Numbered from the stretch's first letter, positions 6,568 through 15,504 are shown. The stretch is DNA of 33,369 bases from Dolichospermum sp. ST_sed8 (GCA_028658405.1 JAKOGY010000026.1:1-33369), one strand, 5' to 3'. Notes: generated by a model not told the origin, from the letters alone. Translations and numbers: made by a program.

Positions 6568-8286
6568 ATGAGTCAGTGTCTTAACCCCGACTGTCTACAG
6601 CAAAATCCACCGAAGACGATATTCTGTCAACGTTGTGGCAGTAAACTGGTATTACAAGAACGGTATCGTGGTATTCAGGTTATTGGAGAGGGTGGCTTTG
6701 GGAGAACCTTTTTAGCAGTAGACGAACAGAGACTAGATACTCCCTGTGTGATTAAGCAATTTTTACCCCAACAGTCGGGAAGTGCGGCTTTAGAAAAAGC
6801 GACGGAGTTATTTAAACAAGAAGCTTTTCGACTGCGAGATTTAGGGAAACATTCACATATTCCAGATTTACTCGCTTTCTTTCCCCAAGAAGGAAGATTA
6901 TATTTAATTCAGGAATTTATCGAAGGTAAAAATCTGTTAGATGAATTACAACAAAAAGGAAAATTCAGCGAATCGGAAGTTAAACAGATATTAGTTGAAT
7001 TATTACCTATTTTACAATTTGTTCATGATAACAAAGTTATTCATAGAGATATTAAACCAGAAAATATTATTAGAAGTTCTCAAACTGGTGCTTTATTCCT
7101 AATTGATTTTGGAGTTTCTAAGGAAGTTGGCGGAAGTGTTTTGAGTAGAGTGGGGACGATTACGGGAACGCTGGGATATGCACCACCGGAACAAATGCGC
7201 GGGAAGGTTTTTCCGAATAGTGATCTTTATAGTTTAGCTGTAACTTGTATTCGTTTATTAACGGGATATTTTCAAAAAGATGATGGTGATGATTTAATAT
7301 TTGATTCTATGAGAATGCAGTGGATATGGAAACAATATGTTTCTGTAAGTCAGGAGTTAGAAATAGTTTTAGATAAGATGTTGCAAGACTTACCTATTAA
7401 TCGTTTTCAGTCAGCAACGGAAGTTTTATCAGCATTACAAATACAGGAAGTTCCAGCTAATATTATTGTCCCACAACTACCTGTTTCTCCTAATCCCTTT
7501 CAGCAAGTTTTACAATTTATTTCTCCACCACTAAAACCACCAGTTTATCCTAACCAAAACGAAAATTTAGGAAAAGGAGTAATTTTAGAAATGGTAGCAA
7601 TACCTGGGGGAAAATTCCTCATGGGTTCACCCGAAGGAGAAGGAAATGATCGAGAAAAACCCCAACATCAAGTTACCATTCAACCATTTTACATGGGAAA
7701 ATACCCTGTTACCCAAGTACAATGGGAAAGGGTATCACGCTTACCAGAGGTGAAGATTGATTTAAGGTCTAAACCTTCACACTTCAAAGGTGAAAATCTT
7801 CCAGTTGAAAATGTATCATGGCATGACGCACAAGAATTTTGTGCTAGGATCAGCAAAGCTACAGGTAAATTATATCGCTTGCCCAGCGAAGCTGAATGGG
7901 AATATGCCTGTAGAGCTAATACCACAACTCTCTACTACTTTGGTGACACTATTACCACCGATTTAGTCAATCATAATAATAAGTATGGACAAACCACAGA
8001 TGTAGGAAAATTTCCCCCCAATGCCTTTGGTTTATATGATATGCACGGGAATGTATGGGAGTGGTGTGAAGATGGCTGGCACGAAAATTATATTAACGCA
8101 CCTACTTGGCCCAATAACACTATCCCTTGGATTAGTCAAGGTGACAATAACCGTCTGCTGCGTGGTGGTCAGTGGTATCTCAATCCTTCTTATTGCCGTT
8201 CGGCCAGTCGCAGCTACAATAATGGAGACCGCAGGAACAAAGACAACAGTTTTCGGTTGGTAGTTTCTGGTGCAGGGACTCTTTAG
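6568..8286 (+). CDS. Ser/Thr protein kinase with C-terminal FGE-like (SUMF1/C-lectin fold) domain; candidate DGR target
   Basis: The 572-residue protein starts with a four-cysteine zinc-ribbon-like motif (C4, C9, C20, C23). A Hanks-type kinase (about 33-290) follows, with the glycine loop IGEGGFGRTF, ATP lysine K63, catalytic HRDIKPEN (D161) and DFG at 180-182. After a proline-rich linker comes an FGE-sulfatase/SUMF1 domain (about 340-568): MVAIPGGKFLMGSPEGEG, LPVENVSWHDAQEFC, YRLPSEAEWEYACRA, MHGNVWEWCEDGW. The paired catalytic cysteines of true formylglycine-generating enzymes are not seen, so a ligand-binding C-lectin role is likelier. The last 40 codons differ in base use from the rest and look like a diversified variable region (separate entry). 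A paralog is at 21199-23037. No signal peptide is present, so it should act in the cytosol. Confidence 0.9.
   Translation: MSQCLNPDCLQQNPPKTIFCQRCGSKLVLQERYRGIQVIGEGGFGRTFLAVDEQRLDTPCVIKQFLPQQSGSAALEKATELFKQEAFRLRDLGKHSHIPDLLAFFPQEGRLYLIQEFIEGKNLLDELQQKGKFSESEVKQILVELLPILQFVHDNKVIHRDIKPENIIRSSQTGALFLIDFGVSKEVGGSVLSRVGTITGTLGYAPPEQMRGKVFPNSDLYSLAVTCIRLLTGYFQKDDGDDLIFDSMRMQWIWKQYVSVSQELEIVLDKMLQDLPINRFQSATEVLSALQIQEVPANIIVPQLPVSPNPFQQVLQFISPPLKPPVYPNQNENLGKGVILEMVAIPGGKFLMGSPEGEGNDREKPQHQVTIQPFYMGKYPVTQVQWERVSRLPEVKIDLRSKPSHFKGENLPVENVSWHDAQEFCARISKATGKLYRLPSEAEWEYACRANTTTLYYFGDTITTDLVNHNNKYGQTTDVGKFPPNAFGLYDMHGNVWEWCEDGWHENYINAPTWPNNTIPWISQGDNNRLLRGGQWYLNPSYCRSASRSYNNGDRRNKDNSFRLVVSGAGTL
8143..8256 (+). 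other. Candidate DGR variable region (VR) in the kinase-FGE gene
   Basis: This 3' coding segment encodes RLLRGGQWYLNPSYCRSAS and RSYNNGDRRNKDNSFRL. Published cyanobacterial DGR variable proteins share an RGGSW-N-rich-CRSANR-N-rich-FRLV layout. Here the variable-looking codons (TAT, CTC, TCT, TAT, AGT, AGC, TAC) can each be derived from AAT or AAC by changing only A, while the codons between them are fixed. Codon choice is richer in G+C (CTG CTG CGT GGT GGT) than the rest of the gene. The paralog at 21199 lacks this pattern. No template repeat or reverse transcriptase occurs in the window, so the call rests on pattern alone. Confidence 0.5.
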
Positions 8287-8357
8287 TTATTTACCCTTCC
8301 AAATATTTTTAATCGAAAATGTCTGAACTATGATTTTTATGATTTAAGGATTTACAT

Positions 8358-8524
8358 CCCACATTCCGCACCCCCCGGTGTCACAATCGGTAATTTCGGA
8401 TTTTTGAATACATTAAAGGATAATTTTTATACAAAAATGTCGAAATTTTAGGTAGCGATCGCTAATCCCAAATCCCCAAACGACCATTTTTCGTTGTGTG
8501 ACAGTTTAGGGTGCGGAAGATGGG
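8358..8524. mobile_element. 167-bp MITE with TTACAT target duplication
   Basis: The left end reads CCCACATTCCGCACCC, five bases, TGTCACA. The right end, read inward, is CCCATCTTCCGCACCC, five bases, TGTCACA. The spacing is identical, giving a 28-bp terminal inverted repeat. The same hexamer TTACAT flanks it on both sides (8352-8357 and 8525-8530), consistent with a target-site duplication. There is no ORF, and one HIP1 octamer lies inside. Just upstream (8321-8345) is one unit of the TCTGAACTATGATT family. Confidence 0.75.
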
Positions 8525-8588
8525 TTACATGATTTGATTTTTAGCTAAATCCCTACACTGGTTTAAAAAGAAAATCTCTTCCTTTTCT

Positions 8589-8624
8589 TCTTTGCGTCTT
8601 TGCTCCTTTGCGACTTTGCGCGAA
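8589..8624. repeat. CTTTGCG-type short tandem repeat
   Basis: Degenerate 8-9-bp units (CTTTGCGTC, TTTGCTCC, TTTGCGAC, TTTGCGCG) lie in the 505-bp gap 8287-8791 between the kinase gene and bioF. The rest of that gap holds the MITE at 8358-8524 and AT-rich sequence in which I see no gene. Confidence 0.6.
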
Positions 8625-8791
8625 ATAATTTATCCACCGATTAAAGGATTAACGGGATTTTGTATGAAGTTTGATTTTTTGGGATGTGATATGAGAAATG
8701 TTGTTCCAGGAAAGTATTCAGTATTATTTTCTGTTCTAATTCAGGCATTACCGTAACATTTCAGGCGAGCGCTGCTAAACTCAATAAAGCC

Positions 8792-9964
8792 TTACCCTTC
8801 CATGCTTTTAATCACTTCCACCAATTTCTGAAGATGTCCTAACTCATGGGTAGCCATTACAGATATTCTAATCCGGCTGGTGCTAACTGTGGGGGGACGA
8901 ATGGCTGGGGCAAAAATTCCTGATTCTCGCAAATGCTTTCCTGCTGTTAATGCCGCTGCTGCACTAGGTAATTGAAAACATAATATTGGTGATTCTGTGG
9001 GTAATAACTTTAAATTAGGTAAATTCTCTGTAATTAATTGTTTTAAATAATTGACATTTTGCCAAAGTTGCGATCGCCTTTCCGGTTCTTCTCGCACTAT
9101 CTTAATAGCGGCTATTGCTGCTGCTGTGTCTGCGGGAGAAAGGGCTGTAGTATAAATCCAACTGGGGGCGCGATTGCGTAAAAAGTCAATTAGAGGAAGG
9201 CTACCAGCCACATATCCGCCTAAACTTCCCAAAGCTTTACTTAATGTGCCAATTTGAATTAATTCCCTACCTGTACACCCAAAATGTTCTACACAGCCAG
9301 CACCAGTTTTTCCCATTACTCCCGTAGCATGAGCTTCATCGAGCAGTAGCATACTCCTAAATTCTTCAGCTAAATCTAGCAATTGTGGTAATGGACATAA
9401 ATCACCATCCATACTAAAGACGCTATCGGTAATGATCAAACAGCGGCGAAAATTTTTCCTGTGTTCCCATAACTTTTCTTGCAGTACTGCAGTACCACCG
9501 TGCGGATATTCCATGACAGTTGCACCGCTGAGAATTGCTCCCTTTTTTAAGCTAGAATGATTATATTCATCAGAGAAAATTAAGTCTCTTTTGCCGACTA
9601 TGGCGGCGATTGTCCCTAAATTTGCTAAATAACCAGAACTAAATACTAATGCGTCTTGGGTTTGCTTAGTAGATGCGATTCCCTGTTCTAATTCTCTATG
9701 TATTTCTCGATGCCCACTGAGTAATCTAGAACCTGTACTACCAGTGCCGAATTGTTGAATAGCAGTAATGGCGGCTATTTGTAAGCGTTCATCTCCTGCT
9801 AGTCCTAAATAGTCATTACTGGCAAAATTAATAACCTCTTGCCCAGATAATACCACCGTTGCACCGGGGCGGCTGTGAATAGGTTGCACGGAACGATACC
9901 AGTCAGCCCGATGAATAGTGGCGAGAGATTCATTTATCCAAGCATAAGGATTATTATTGATCAT
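8792..9964 (-). CDS. bioF: 8-amino-7-oxononanoate synthase
   Basis: BioF is the PLP enzyme that condenses pimeloyl-ACP with alanine in the first committed step of biotin ring assembly. The 390-residue protein has family motifs in order: [81 protein letters not shown], and the PLP-lysine segment [14 protein letters not shown]. The last gene of a minus-strand operon, it starts three bases after the ruvA stop. Glycine C-acetyltransferase (Kbl) is the closest alternative, but the overall pattern and length fit BioF. No other biotin gene is in the window. A short relic of a bioF-like 3' end lies at 3346-3397. Confidence 0.92.
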   Translation of the reverse strand: MINNNPYAWINESLATIHRADWYRSVQPIHSRPGATVVLSGQEVINFASNDYLGLAGDERLQIAAITAIQQFGTGSTGSRLLSGHREIHRELEQGIASTKQTQDALVFSSGYLANLGTIAAIVGKRDLIFSDEYNHSSLKKGAILSGATVMEYPHGGTAVLQEKLWEHRKNFRRCLIITDSVFSMDGDLCPLPQLLDLAEEFRSMLLLDEAHATGVMGKTGAGCVEHFGCTGRELIQIGTLSKALGSLGGYVAGSLPLIDFLRNRAPSWIYTTALSPADTAAAIAAIKIVREEPERRSQLWQNVNYLKQLITENLPNLKLLPTESPILCFQLPSAAAALTAGKHLRESGIFAPAIRPPTVSTSRIRISVMATHELGHLQKLVEVIKSMEG

Positions 9965-9967
9965 GGA

Positions 9968-10609
9968 CTAGGAACACTCTACTTCACTGCTACTAAGATA
10001 AGCGATCGCTTGTCTAATCCAATCTTCCACATAGGCATTTTTGGGTAAACCAATATCTTCGCTGACGACGTGCAAGGCGTTACTAACTTCATGTGCCGTA
10101 TATCCCAAAGCAAAGAGAGTCATTTGCACTTCTTCTAAAATTCCTGGTGCAGGTCCACCTGTGGCCACGAAGAAGCCCGCTGATTTGCGCCATTCAATTA
10201 GTTTGCTCTTGAGTTCTAAACAGATGCGTTCAGCGGTTTTCTTGCCCACACCAGGGGTTTGAATGAGCATTTGGATATTAGCAGCGACAATAGCTTGAAC
10301 TAACTCTGGCAGTTCCATTGTATCCAAGAGTGCGATCGCTAATGCTGCACCAATGCCGCCGACACTGAGCAAATGGCGAAATAAATCTCGTTCCGAAGGA
10401 GAAGAAAAACCGTAGAGCATAGGTATTTCTTCTCGAATCTGGTAATGGGTAAAGATTTGGATCACATCTCCAGTTGATGTTAACTGGTTGGACAAACGTT
10501 GGGGAATTTGCAAGTCGTAACCCATGCCATTTACTTCTAACGTCAAGATGACGCGATTAGGGGTAATGGCTTGGACACCAGCAACGATACCTTTAAGATA
10601 GCTAATCAT
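9968..10609 (-). CDS. ruvA: Holliday junction branch migration protein RuvA
   Basis: RuvA binds four-way junctions and loads the RuvB motor during recombinational repair. From the start chosen here the protein is 213 residues: an OB fold (1-65, [26 protein letters not shown]), then helix-hairpin-helix motifs ([16 protein letters not shown] and [19 protein letters not shown]). A flexible Pro/Gly linker and a C-terminal RuvB-binding domain ([21 protein letters not shown]) complete it. The frame stays open 32 codons further upstream. Those codons overlap spp and do not resemble RuvA, and the ATG at 10609 forms an ATGA overlap with the spp stop, typical of translational coupling. Confidence 0.95.
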   Translation of the reverse strand: MISYLKGIVAGVQAITPNRVILTLEVNGMGYDLQIPQRLSNQLTSTGDVIQIFTHYQIREEIPMLYGFSSPSERDLFRHLLSVGGIGAALAIALLDTMELPELVQAIVAANIQMLIQTPGVGKKTAERICLELKSKLIEWRKSAGFFVATGGPAPGILEEVQMTLFALGYTAHEVSNALHVVSEDIGLPKNAYVEDWIRQAIAYLSSSEVECS

Positions 10610-11358
10610 TCTAGGAAACCAAAATATTTTAAACCTTCCATAATCCCAGCAGCACAACGGTTTTGGGCGAGGTAACGGTAGTCCGCAGGATGCTGATGAT
10701 ACCATTGGAGTAACTCTGGACGAGCATTCCCGACAATGATTCCCCGTTCCCTACCGACTGCGAATAAAGCAATATCATTACCCGAATCACCACAAACAAC
10801 AGTCTGCTCGGCTGCAAATTTCCACTTCTGTCGTAAAAACTGCATTGCTTGACCTTTATCGCTGGTATGGGGTAAAATGTCAAGGTCAATTTCACTACTA
10901 TAAATTAACTTTACATTTAGTTGAGTTTTTTGCAACTCGGCCTCAAGTTTTGGTATAATGCCGGACAATTCCGCCTTCAGGAAAAAACTGACTTTGAAAG
11001 GACGTTGTTCTGTATCTGGTTGTAGCACTAATTCTGGGAATTGCTCAGTAATAGAGAGGATTTTTTGGCTATCCCAGCCTTGAGAGAGGATATTTGACCA
11101 TTCTAAGTCAGAATTATGACTACCATCTAAATAAATTTCCGTACCGACAGACAGAACAAGCGCGTCCGGTGCAAAAAGGTTTTTTTCCTGTTGGAGTTCG
11201 CGGTAAAGAACAGGAGAACGTCCTGTAGAGTAAACTATCTTTGTACCATATTGTTGACGATGTTGCTGCAAGCGATCGCTCAATGCCAATAATGCCTGAT
11301 CATCGCCTACGAAGGTATGATCTAAATCAGTTACAAATAAAAATTTTGTCACAGTCAA
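10606..11358 (-). CDS. spp: Sucrose-phosphate phosphatase (HAD superfamily)
   Basis: The enzyme dephosphorylates sucrose-6-phosphate, the last step of sucrose synthesis, which in cyanobacteria serves osmoprotection and carbon export to heterocysts. The 250-residue protein shows HAD motif [14 protein letters not shown], with nucleophile D11 and acid D13. It also has YSTGRSP (motif II), K146-region [12 protein letters not shown] (motif III) and [13 protein letters not shown] (motif IV). The S6PP-like cap lies between about 80 and 160. It is the first gene of the spp-ruvA-bioF minus-strand run and overlaps ruvA by four bases. A general Cof-type HAD phosphatase is the alternative; the motif spacing and length favour SPP. 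Confidence 0.85.
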   Translation of the reverse strand: MTVTKFLFVTDLDHTFVGDDQALLALSDRLQQHRQQYGTKIVYSTGRSPVLYRELQQEKNLFAPDALVLSVGTEIYLDGSHNSDLEWSNILSQGWDSQKILSITEQFPELVLQPDTEQRPFKVSFFLKAELSGIIPKLEAELQKTQLNVKLIYSSEIDLDILPHTSDKGQAMQFLRQKWKFAAEQTVVCGDSGNDIALFAVGRERGIIVGNARPELLQWYHQHPADYRYLAQNRCAAGIMEGLKYFGFLE

Positions 11359-11468
11359 ATCCTTTTGTCAGGTTAATCAACAAAAGTGTATGCTGTTTTG
11401 GTGGTCATTGCCCACCCTACAATATTTAATATTTTTTTTAGGAATCATTGAGGATTCCTAGATATTAA

Positions 11469-12362
11469 TTAATCGGTATTTTGTTGTAACCAGTTTTCTA
11501 AATCAGCCATAGCAGAAAAGTCAAAGATACTTTCTCCTAATGTTTCTAATTGAGGACTTGATAACTGGCGAATTTGAGATGTAATTTCTTGATCTAAATT
11601 ACCAAAACGCTTTGATAATAAACGAATAACTAAATTAGCTTCACCTTCTTGTTTACCGCGTTGTTCCCCTCGCAGTTCTCCCTGTTGCAACCCACGTTTT
11701 TCCCCTTCTTTGAGGATTTCTTGATACCAGGGTGATTCTCTTAATACTATCATATCCCACCTCATAATTTGTTGAACTATTGGCATTTCCAGAACAAATG
11801 CTGCAAAAAATGATAATAACGGCTCTAAATCGCTTAATTGTTCATTTTCTCGCAGTTTAATTACTGCTTTTCTGACAACTGCTTCTTCTCCACCTCCTTT
11901 GAGAATTGGGACAAAGGGTAATAAACTTGATAGGTTTTCTGCAAATACTAAATCAGCTTCAATTTCCCAAAGATTAATGACTCGATAGTCTTGATAACTC
12001 TTCATTCCCATAAATTCTTGTTGATAGAAGTTGGGAATGTTGGGTGTTTTGACGTGGGGTAAAATATTAATCAGTACGGGATATATGGGTAAATTATAGC
12101 GTTCTTCTGCTAAAGCGATATAAGCCCTCATTCTTAAAGGCATTGTCTCTTTATAACGCAATTGTAGCTCATTGAGTATTAAAAATTCCCCTTCTGGATT
12201 TTCGACTTTTATGAGTACGTCGTTATCGCGGCTTATCCATTGAAATTCTGAGGAAATAAACTCTTTCACCCAAATATCTTTTCTTTGTGTTACCCATTGT
12301 ACCCAATTGTCGGGGGCAAGACTGATTAAGCGTTTACTACCAATGTCTACTTTTTTGATCAT
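11469..12362 (-). CDS. Rpn-family PD-(D/E)XK nuclease-like protein with DUF4351 tail
   Basis: This 297-residue protein is the intact version of the broken gene at 3487-4370. The N-terminal nuclease-like core shows D48 in RDNDVLIKVE and E65-L66-Q67 in FLILNELQLRY, which fits the D...ExQ active site of Rpn/PDDEXK proteins. A helical middle (KAVIKLRENEQLSDLEPLL, IVQQIMRWDM) leads to a charged Gln/Gly/Glu-rich repeat (about 218-240). The DUF4351 module (LLSKRFGNLDQEITSQIRQL) closes the protein. Upstream sequence is similar for about 30 bp beyond the ATG in both copies, so the duplication included the leader. Function is inferred from the family: possible DNA endonuclease, defence or recombination related. 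Confidence 0.8.
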   Translation of the reverse strand: MIKKVDIGSKRLISLAPDNWVQWVTQRKDIWVKEFISSEFQWISRDNDVLIKVENPEGEFLILNELQLRYKETMPLRMRAYIALAEERYNLPIYPVLINILPHVKTPNIPNFYQQEFMGMKSYQDYRVINLWEIEADLVFAENLSSLLPFVPILKGGGEEAVVRKAVIKLRENEQLSDLEPLLSFFAAFVLEMPIVQQIMRWDMIVLRESPWYQEILKEGEKRGLQQGELRGEQRGKQEGEANLVIRLLSKRFGNLDQEITSQIRQLSSPQLETLGESIFDFSAMADLENWLQQNTD

Positions 12363-12402
12363 GGATTGATAATTGGGATGTTAAAAATTAGGGAAGGATG
12401 AT

Positions 12403-12508
12403 TATAGCAATTCCTATTCAAGTGAGGTACAAGCAGTCGTGATTAAACGCAGATAAATGCAGATAAATGCAGATGATTTTGTACTTTATTAGACTAGGAA
12501 ATGCTATA
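12403..12508. mobile_element. 106-bp MITE with TATAGC ends
   Basis: The terminal inverted repeats are TATAGCAATTCCTATTCAAG at the left and, read inward from the right, TATAGCATTTCCTAGTCTAA. Similarity continues to GTAC, with about 22 of 28 positions matching. The ends are flanked by TA, as expected for Tc1/IS630-type elements. The interior has a tandem GCAGATAAAT repeat and no ORF. The rest of the 330-bp gap 12363-12692 is AT-rich and should contain the promoter of the solute-binding protein gene. Confidence 0.65.
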
Positions 12509-12722
12509 GCTGTAATGGCACCTTCAATAGAAAATTAAATTTCTGTCATAAATTTAGCTGAAAATATCTAACCTTTATCAATCATCATTTTACAATGTTG
12601 TGATAGGCACTCAATAATTTTCCAAAAGGTCTAATGTAAAGAATCATTTCTATAACTGCTGACTTAGCAATTAATAGAGATAACTTTTTATTTTGATACT
12701 GTGGATGTGTAAAAATTCAATT

Positions 12723-13685
12723 ATGTTTATCAACACGAAAATAAATCTCTCCTGTCTACCTGCTTTTACTAAGTTGAAGATATATAGAAATGTTACACCT
12801 CTAGTATTTGGTTTAATATTATCAGCATTGATTCCTGGTGTGGCCAAAGCAGAAACTGTCATGCAAAAAGTAGCACGAACAGGAGTATTAACTGCTGGTA
12901 CAAGCAAAGATGCTTTACCCTTCGCATACTCTGACAAGCAAGGGAAATTGACTGGTTATTCTGTGGATATGCTAACTTTAATCCAACAGCAATTAGAGAA
13001 AGAATTAGGCAAAAAAATTACACTTAAATTAGTTGCAGTTACCCCAGCAGCAAGGATTCCCAAGATAATTAACCGACAAGTTGATATTGTTTGTGATGCT
13101 AGTAGTTTTACTTGGGAACGAGATAAAAAGGTTGATTTTTCTATTAGCTATGGTGTCACAGGGACTCAAATATTAATTAAGAAAGACAACAATTTAGGTT
13201 CACCAGAATCTCTCATTAACAAGCGGATAGGTGTACTAGCTGGAACTACCAACGAACAAGCGATCAAGCGGATACAACCTAATGCTAAACTAGTATATTT
13301 GAAGACTAGACCAGAAGGATTTGCGGCTTTGGAACAGGGTAAAATTGACGCTTTTGCATCCGATAGCATTCTTTTAGAAGGATGGTTACAAACAGCAAAA
13401 AATCAAGATAGTTTTGCTATTGTTCCCCCGCGTCCCTATTCACGAGAAGGAATTGCTTGCATGGTTCCTGAAAATAATTCTAAATTTCTCGACTCAGTGA
13501 ATTATTCTCTCATTAAGTTTATGCAAGGATTTGTCAACAATAACCCCAAATATGTGGCGATTTTTGACCGTTGGTTTGGTTCTCAAGGTGCTGTATATCT
13601 AAATCGAGATTTACGTGATTTAGCTATAGAAACTATGCAATTGATGATAGAGTTTCATGAAGAGATTCCTCATAAAGATTTGTAG
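12723..13685 (+). CDS. Amino-acid-type ABC transporter substrate-binding protein (SBP_bac_3)
   Basis: This is a periplasmic binding protein of about 320 residues. The frame is open from a TTG at 12693, but the ATG at 12723 gives a sensible secretion signal: a basic start (INTK, TKLKIYR), a hydrophobic core (TPLVFGLILSALIPGV) and an AKA cleavage site. The mature part has the family layout: TGVLTAGTSKDALPFAY, GYSVDMLTLI, VDIVCDASSFTWERDKKVDFS, a hinge at IGVLAGTTNEQAIK, and GKIDAFASDSILLEGW. Glutamate/aspartate-type ligands are plausible but not shown. No permease or ATPase gene is nearby, so it is an orphan that may serve a transporter encoded elsewhere or act as a sensor. Confidence 0.85.
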   Translation: MFINTKINLSCLPAFTKLKIYRNVTPLVFGLILSALIPGVAKAETVMQKVARTGVLTAGTSKDALPFAYSDKQGKLTGYSVDMLTLIQQQLEKELGKKITLKLVAVTPAARIPKIINRQVDIVCDASSFTWERDKKVDFSISYGVTGTQILIKKDNNLGSPESLINKRIGVLAGTTNEQAIKRIQPNAKLVYLKTRPEGFAALEQGKIDAFASDSILLEGWLQTAKNQDSFAIVPPRPYSREGIACMVPENNSKFLDSVNYSLIKFMQGFVNNNPKYVAIFDRWFGSQGAVYLNRDLRDLAIETMQLMIEFHEEIPHKDL

Positions 13686-13791
13686 TGATTAGTTAACAAA
13701 AATTCTCAGGCTTTAGATCTGCATCAATTTATTTAATCAGGTAAAGTTTCAACATATACCAAATGATGTTCGTTTCTTCTACCTGACCCAA

Positions 13792-14691
13792 TTAATTTTG
13801 GCAACGTTGATAATAAATATACACTACATTATCGCCTGGATTTTTTTGTAAACAATCACCAAATAAACGTTCTGCATCTCCTAATTTTCCTTGATTATAA
13901 AGTAATAAAGCCTCTGCAAATATTGACAAAGTAGCTAATTTTTGAGATTTTATTTCTGGTAAATCGGCATCAAACACTTCATAAACTGTCACGGCTTGAG
14001 ATTTACCTTTGACTTTAACTGTATCAATAATTCTCATGTGATAGTTACTAGGATTTTTTAATTTTGCATAAGTGTATTCGGTAATTAATAGCGATACACC
14101 ATAATTTTTTGTTAACCCTTCCACGCGAGAAGCTAAATTAACAGCATCACTAATTACTGTACCATCCATACGATTTTTTCCACCTACAGTTCCTAACATT
14201 AAATAACCTGTATTAATGCCAATACCAATGTGTAATTTAGGACGATTAGGACTACCTCTGTTAATATTATATTCAGCTAAAAGTTTCAACATAGTAATAC
14301 TAGCTTTAACTGAATTATCAGCTTCTCCACTAAATAAAGCCATAATTGCATCACCAATATATTTATCAATAAAACCGTTATTTTTAGTAATAGCTGGTTC
14401 CATGAGCGAAAGATAGGAATTAATAAATTTAAAATTATCTTCTGGTGTCATGGTTTCTGAAAGTTGGGTAACATCGCGGATATCCGAAAATAGTACCGAC
14501 ATTTCTAGTTGGATTTGATCACCTAATTTAACATCAACTATGCTAGATCTATTTAAAAATTGTAGAAATTGGCGCGGGACAAAACGAGCATAAGATTCAT
14601 TTTGATTAATTAGGTTATTATTAGCTAAACGTAAATCATTTTTTGCTTGCTCATTCTCATTAAGAATTGCATTTAACACTAAAGTTGTCAT
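13792..14691 (-). CDS. Class III adenylate cyclase catalytic fragment (3' part of a split MASE1-cyclase gene)
   Basis: Class III cyclases make cAMP from ATP. This 299-residue product has the catalytic domain at about 60-230: metal aspartates D70 (LFSDIRD) and D114 (IGDAIMALF), adenine-selecting K110 (DKYIGD) and D182 (SDAVNLASR), and transition-state R189. A C-terminal helical, TPR-like piece (AEALLLYNQGKLGDAERLF) follows. Upstream of the ATG the same frame continues as SLLLLQSFLACIGM, which resembles the last membrane helix of a MASE1 domain and runs into LNENEQAKN. The start is therefore probably secondary, after a frameshift from the 14688-15080 ORF. The catalytic residues are intact, so a soluble active enzyme is possible. 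Confidence 0.8.
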   Translation of the reverse strand: MTTLVLNAILNENEQAKNDLRLANNNLINQNESYARFVPRQFLQFLNRSSIVDVKLGDQIQLEMSVLFSDIRDVTQLSETMTPEDNFKFINSYLSLMEPAITKNNGFIDKYIGDAIMALFSGEADNSVKASITMLKLLAEYNINRGSPNRPKLHIGIGINTGYLMLGTVGGKNRMDGTVISDAVNLASRVEGLTKNYGVSLLITEYTYAKLKNPSNYHMRIIDTVKVKGKSQAVTVYEVFDADLPEIKSQKLATLSIFAEALLLYNQGKLGDAERLFGDCLQKNPGDNVVYIYYQRCQN

Positions 14692-15080
14692 ACCAATACA
14701 GGCCAGAAAAGACTGTAATAATAATAATGAAGTTGTGATAGAACCTTTCCTACTGTAACAATAGCAACTATCAAGATGGTCAAAATTAAAGTTTTAACAC
14801 TTGTCCAAGCTTGATAAATGGTGAATTCAGCGATGAATACACCTGTAAGGACTCCTAACCATAGAGGATAACCCCAAATAGCAATTAAACCTACAGCAAT
14901 ACCTCCAGGAATCCAAATAGGAGTTGATCCAGTGTTAGGATAGGTTGTGAATGTGTGGGATAGTAAAGCTGTAATATAGTAGGCGATCGCTACAACAATC
15001 TGTTTCCACCAAGCAACTCGATGAAAGTTAAATGAATCTAATTGGGGATGAGGATTAAAAAATTTAAATAGTGATGGCAT
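14688..15080 (-). pseudogene. MASE1-type membrane sensor N-terminal fragment
   Basis: The 130-residue product has three hydrophobic helices (about residues 27-45, 55-83 and 90-113) with MASE1-like signatures STPIWIPGGIAVGLIAIWGY and LWLGVLTGVFIAEF. Complete MASE1 domains are near 290 residues with about eight helices. Here the sequence breaks off after the third helix, and the typical final helix appears in the other frame, fused to the cyclase. A deletion of the middle helices plus a one-frame shift near the TTA repeat (about 14715-14735) explains both ORFs. Its TGA overlaps the downstream ATG (ATGA), which could permit coupled translation. Confidence 0.65.
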
Positions 15081-15244
15081 TTTTTTAATTCTTCAGTAAT
15101 AGCAAATAGGTTGAGTTATAAAAAAGAACTACTCAATAAATATGTGAAAGAACATCAAAATATATTTCTTTTGTAAAATGGTTAAAACTCAACCCAAATA
15201 AATTATTAAGGAAACTTTAAATATTTTGGTTATCTCACGTTCAT

Positions 15245-15484
15245 TTACTTGTAATCATCTTGCAAAGTTTCAATTAACAAATCTACTTGCTGCTGTCGCT
15301 GCTGCAAAAAACTGTCACATTCTCGTAAATGCTCAACCGCAGTCGCAAATTCTGTAAAAACATCTGCTAATTCTAATTCTCCTCCCTCAATGCGAGTGAT
15401 AATAGTTTCAATTTCTGCTATCTTAGCTTCATAACTTCCCCCATTTGCGGGCATGGAATTAGCCGAATTATTCCGTTTAGCCAT
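15245..15484 (-). CDS. xseB: Exodeoxyribonuclease VII small subunit
   Basis: XseB is the small helical subunit that assembles on XseA. From the start used here it is 79 residues, the usual family length: [39 protein letters not shown], then a Gln-rich helix ending [11 protein letters not shown]. The frame is open 16 codons further upstream, but the ATG at 15484 is preceded by GGGGAGA at proper spacing and begins the conserved-type protein. It is divergent from the VOC gene, with about 20 bp between starts. xseA lies 12.5 kb away, so the subunits are not co-transcribed here. Confidence 0.9.
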   Translation of the reverse strand: MAKRNNSANSMPANGGSYEAKIAEIETIITRIEGGELELADVFTEFATAVEHLRECDSFLQQRQQQVDLLIETLQDDYK

Positions 15485-15504
15485 AAAATTTTCTCCCCAA
15501 ATAA

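Noticed and set aside
7689..8263. Antisense and out-of-frame ORFs inside the kinase-FGE gene
   Set aside because: They lie wholly within a gene with clear domain matches and show no ribosome binding site or recognisable product.
8287..8791. DGR template repeat or accessory gene just downstream of the candidate VR
   Set aside because: No segment resembling 8143-8256 and no avd or RT ORF is present; the gap holds a MITE and simple repeats.
10610..10705. N-terminal extension of ruvA
   Set aside because: The 32 extra codons overlap spp in another frame and do not look like RuvA; the ATGA overlap supports the later start.
11432..11462. AGGAATC/GATTCCT hairpin as terminator of the 11469-12362 gene
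   Set aside because: On the minus strand the stem is followed by A residues, not a T-tract, so an intrinsic terminator is not supported.
15108..15194. GGTTGAGTT/AACTCAACC inverted repeat as a MITE
   Set aside because: Only 9 bp match and no target duplication or second copy was seen.
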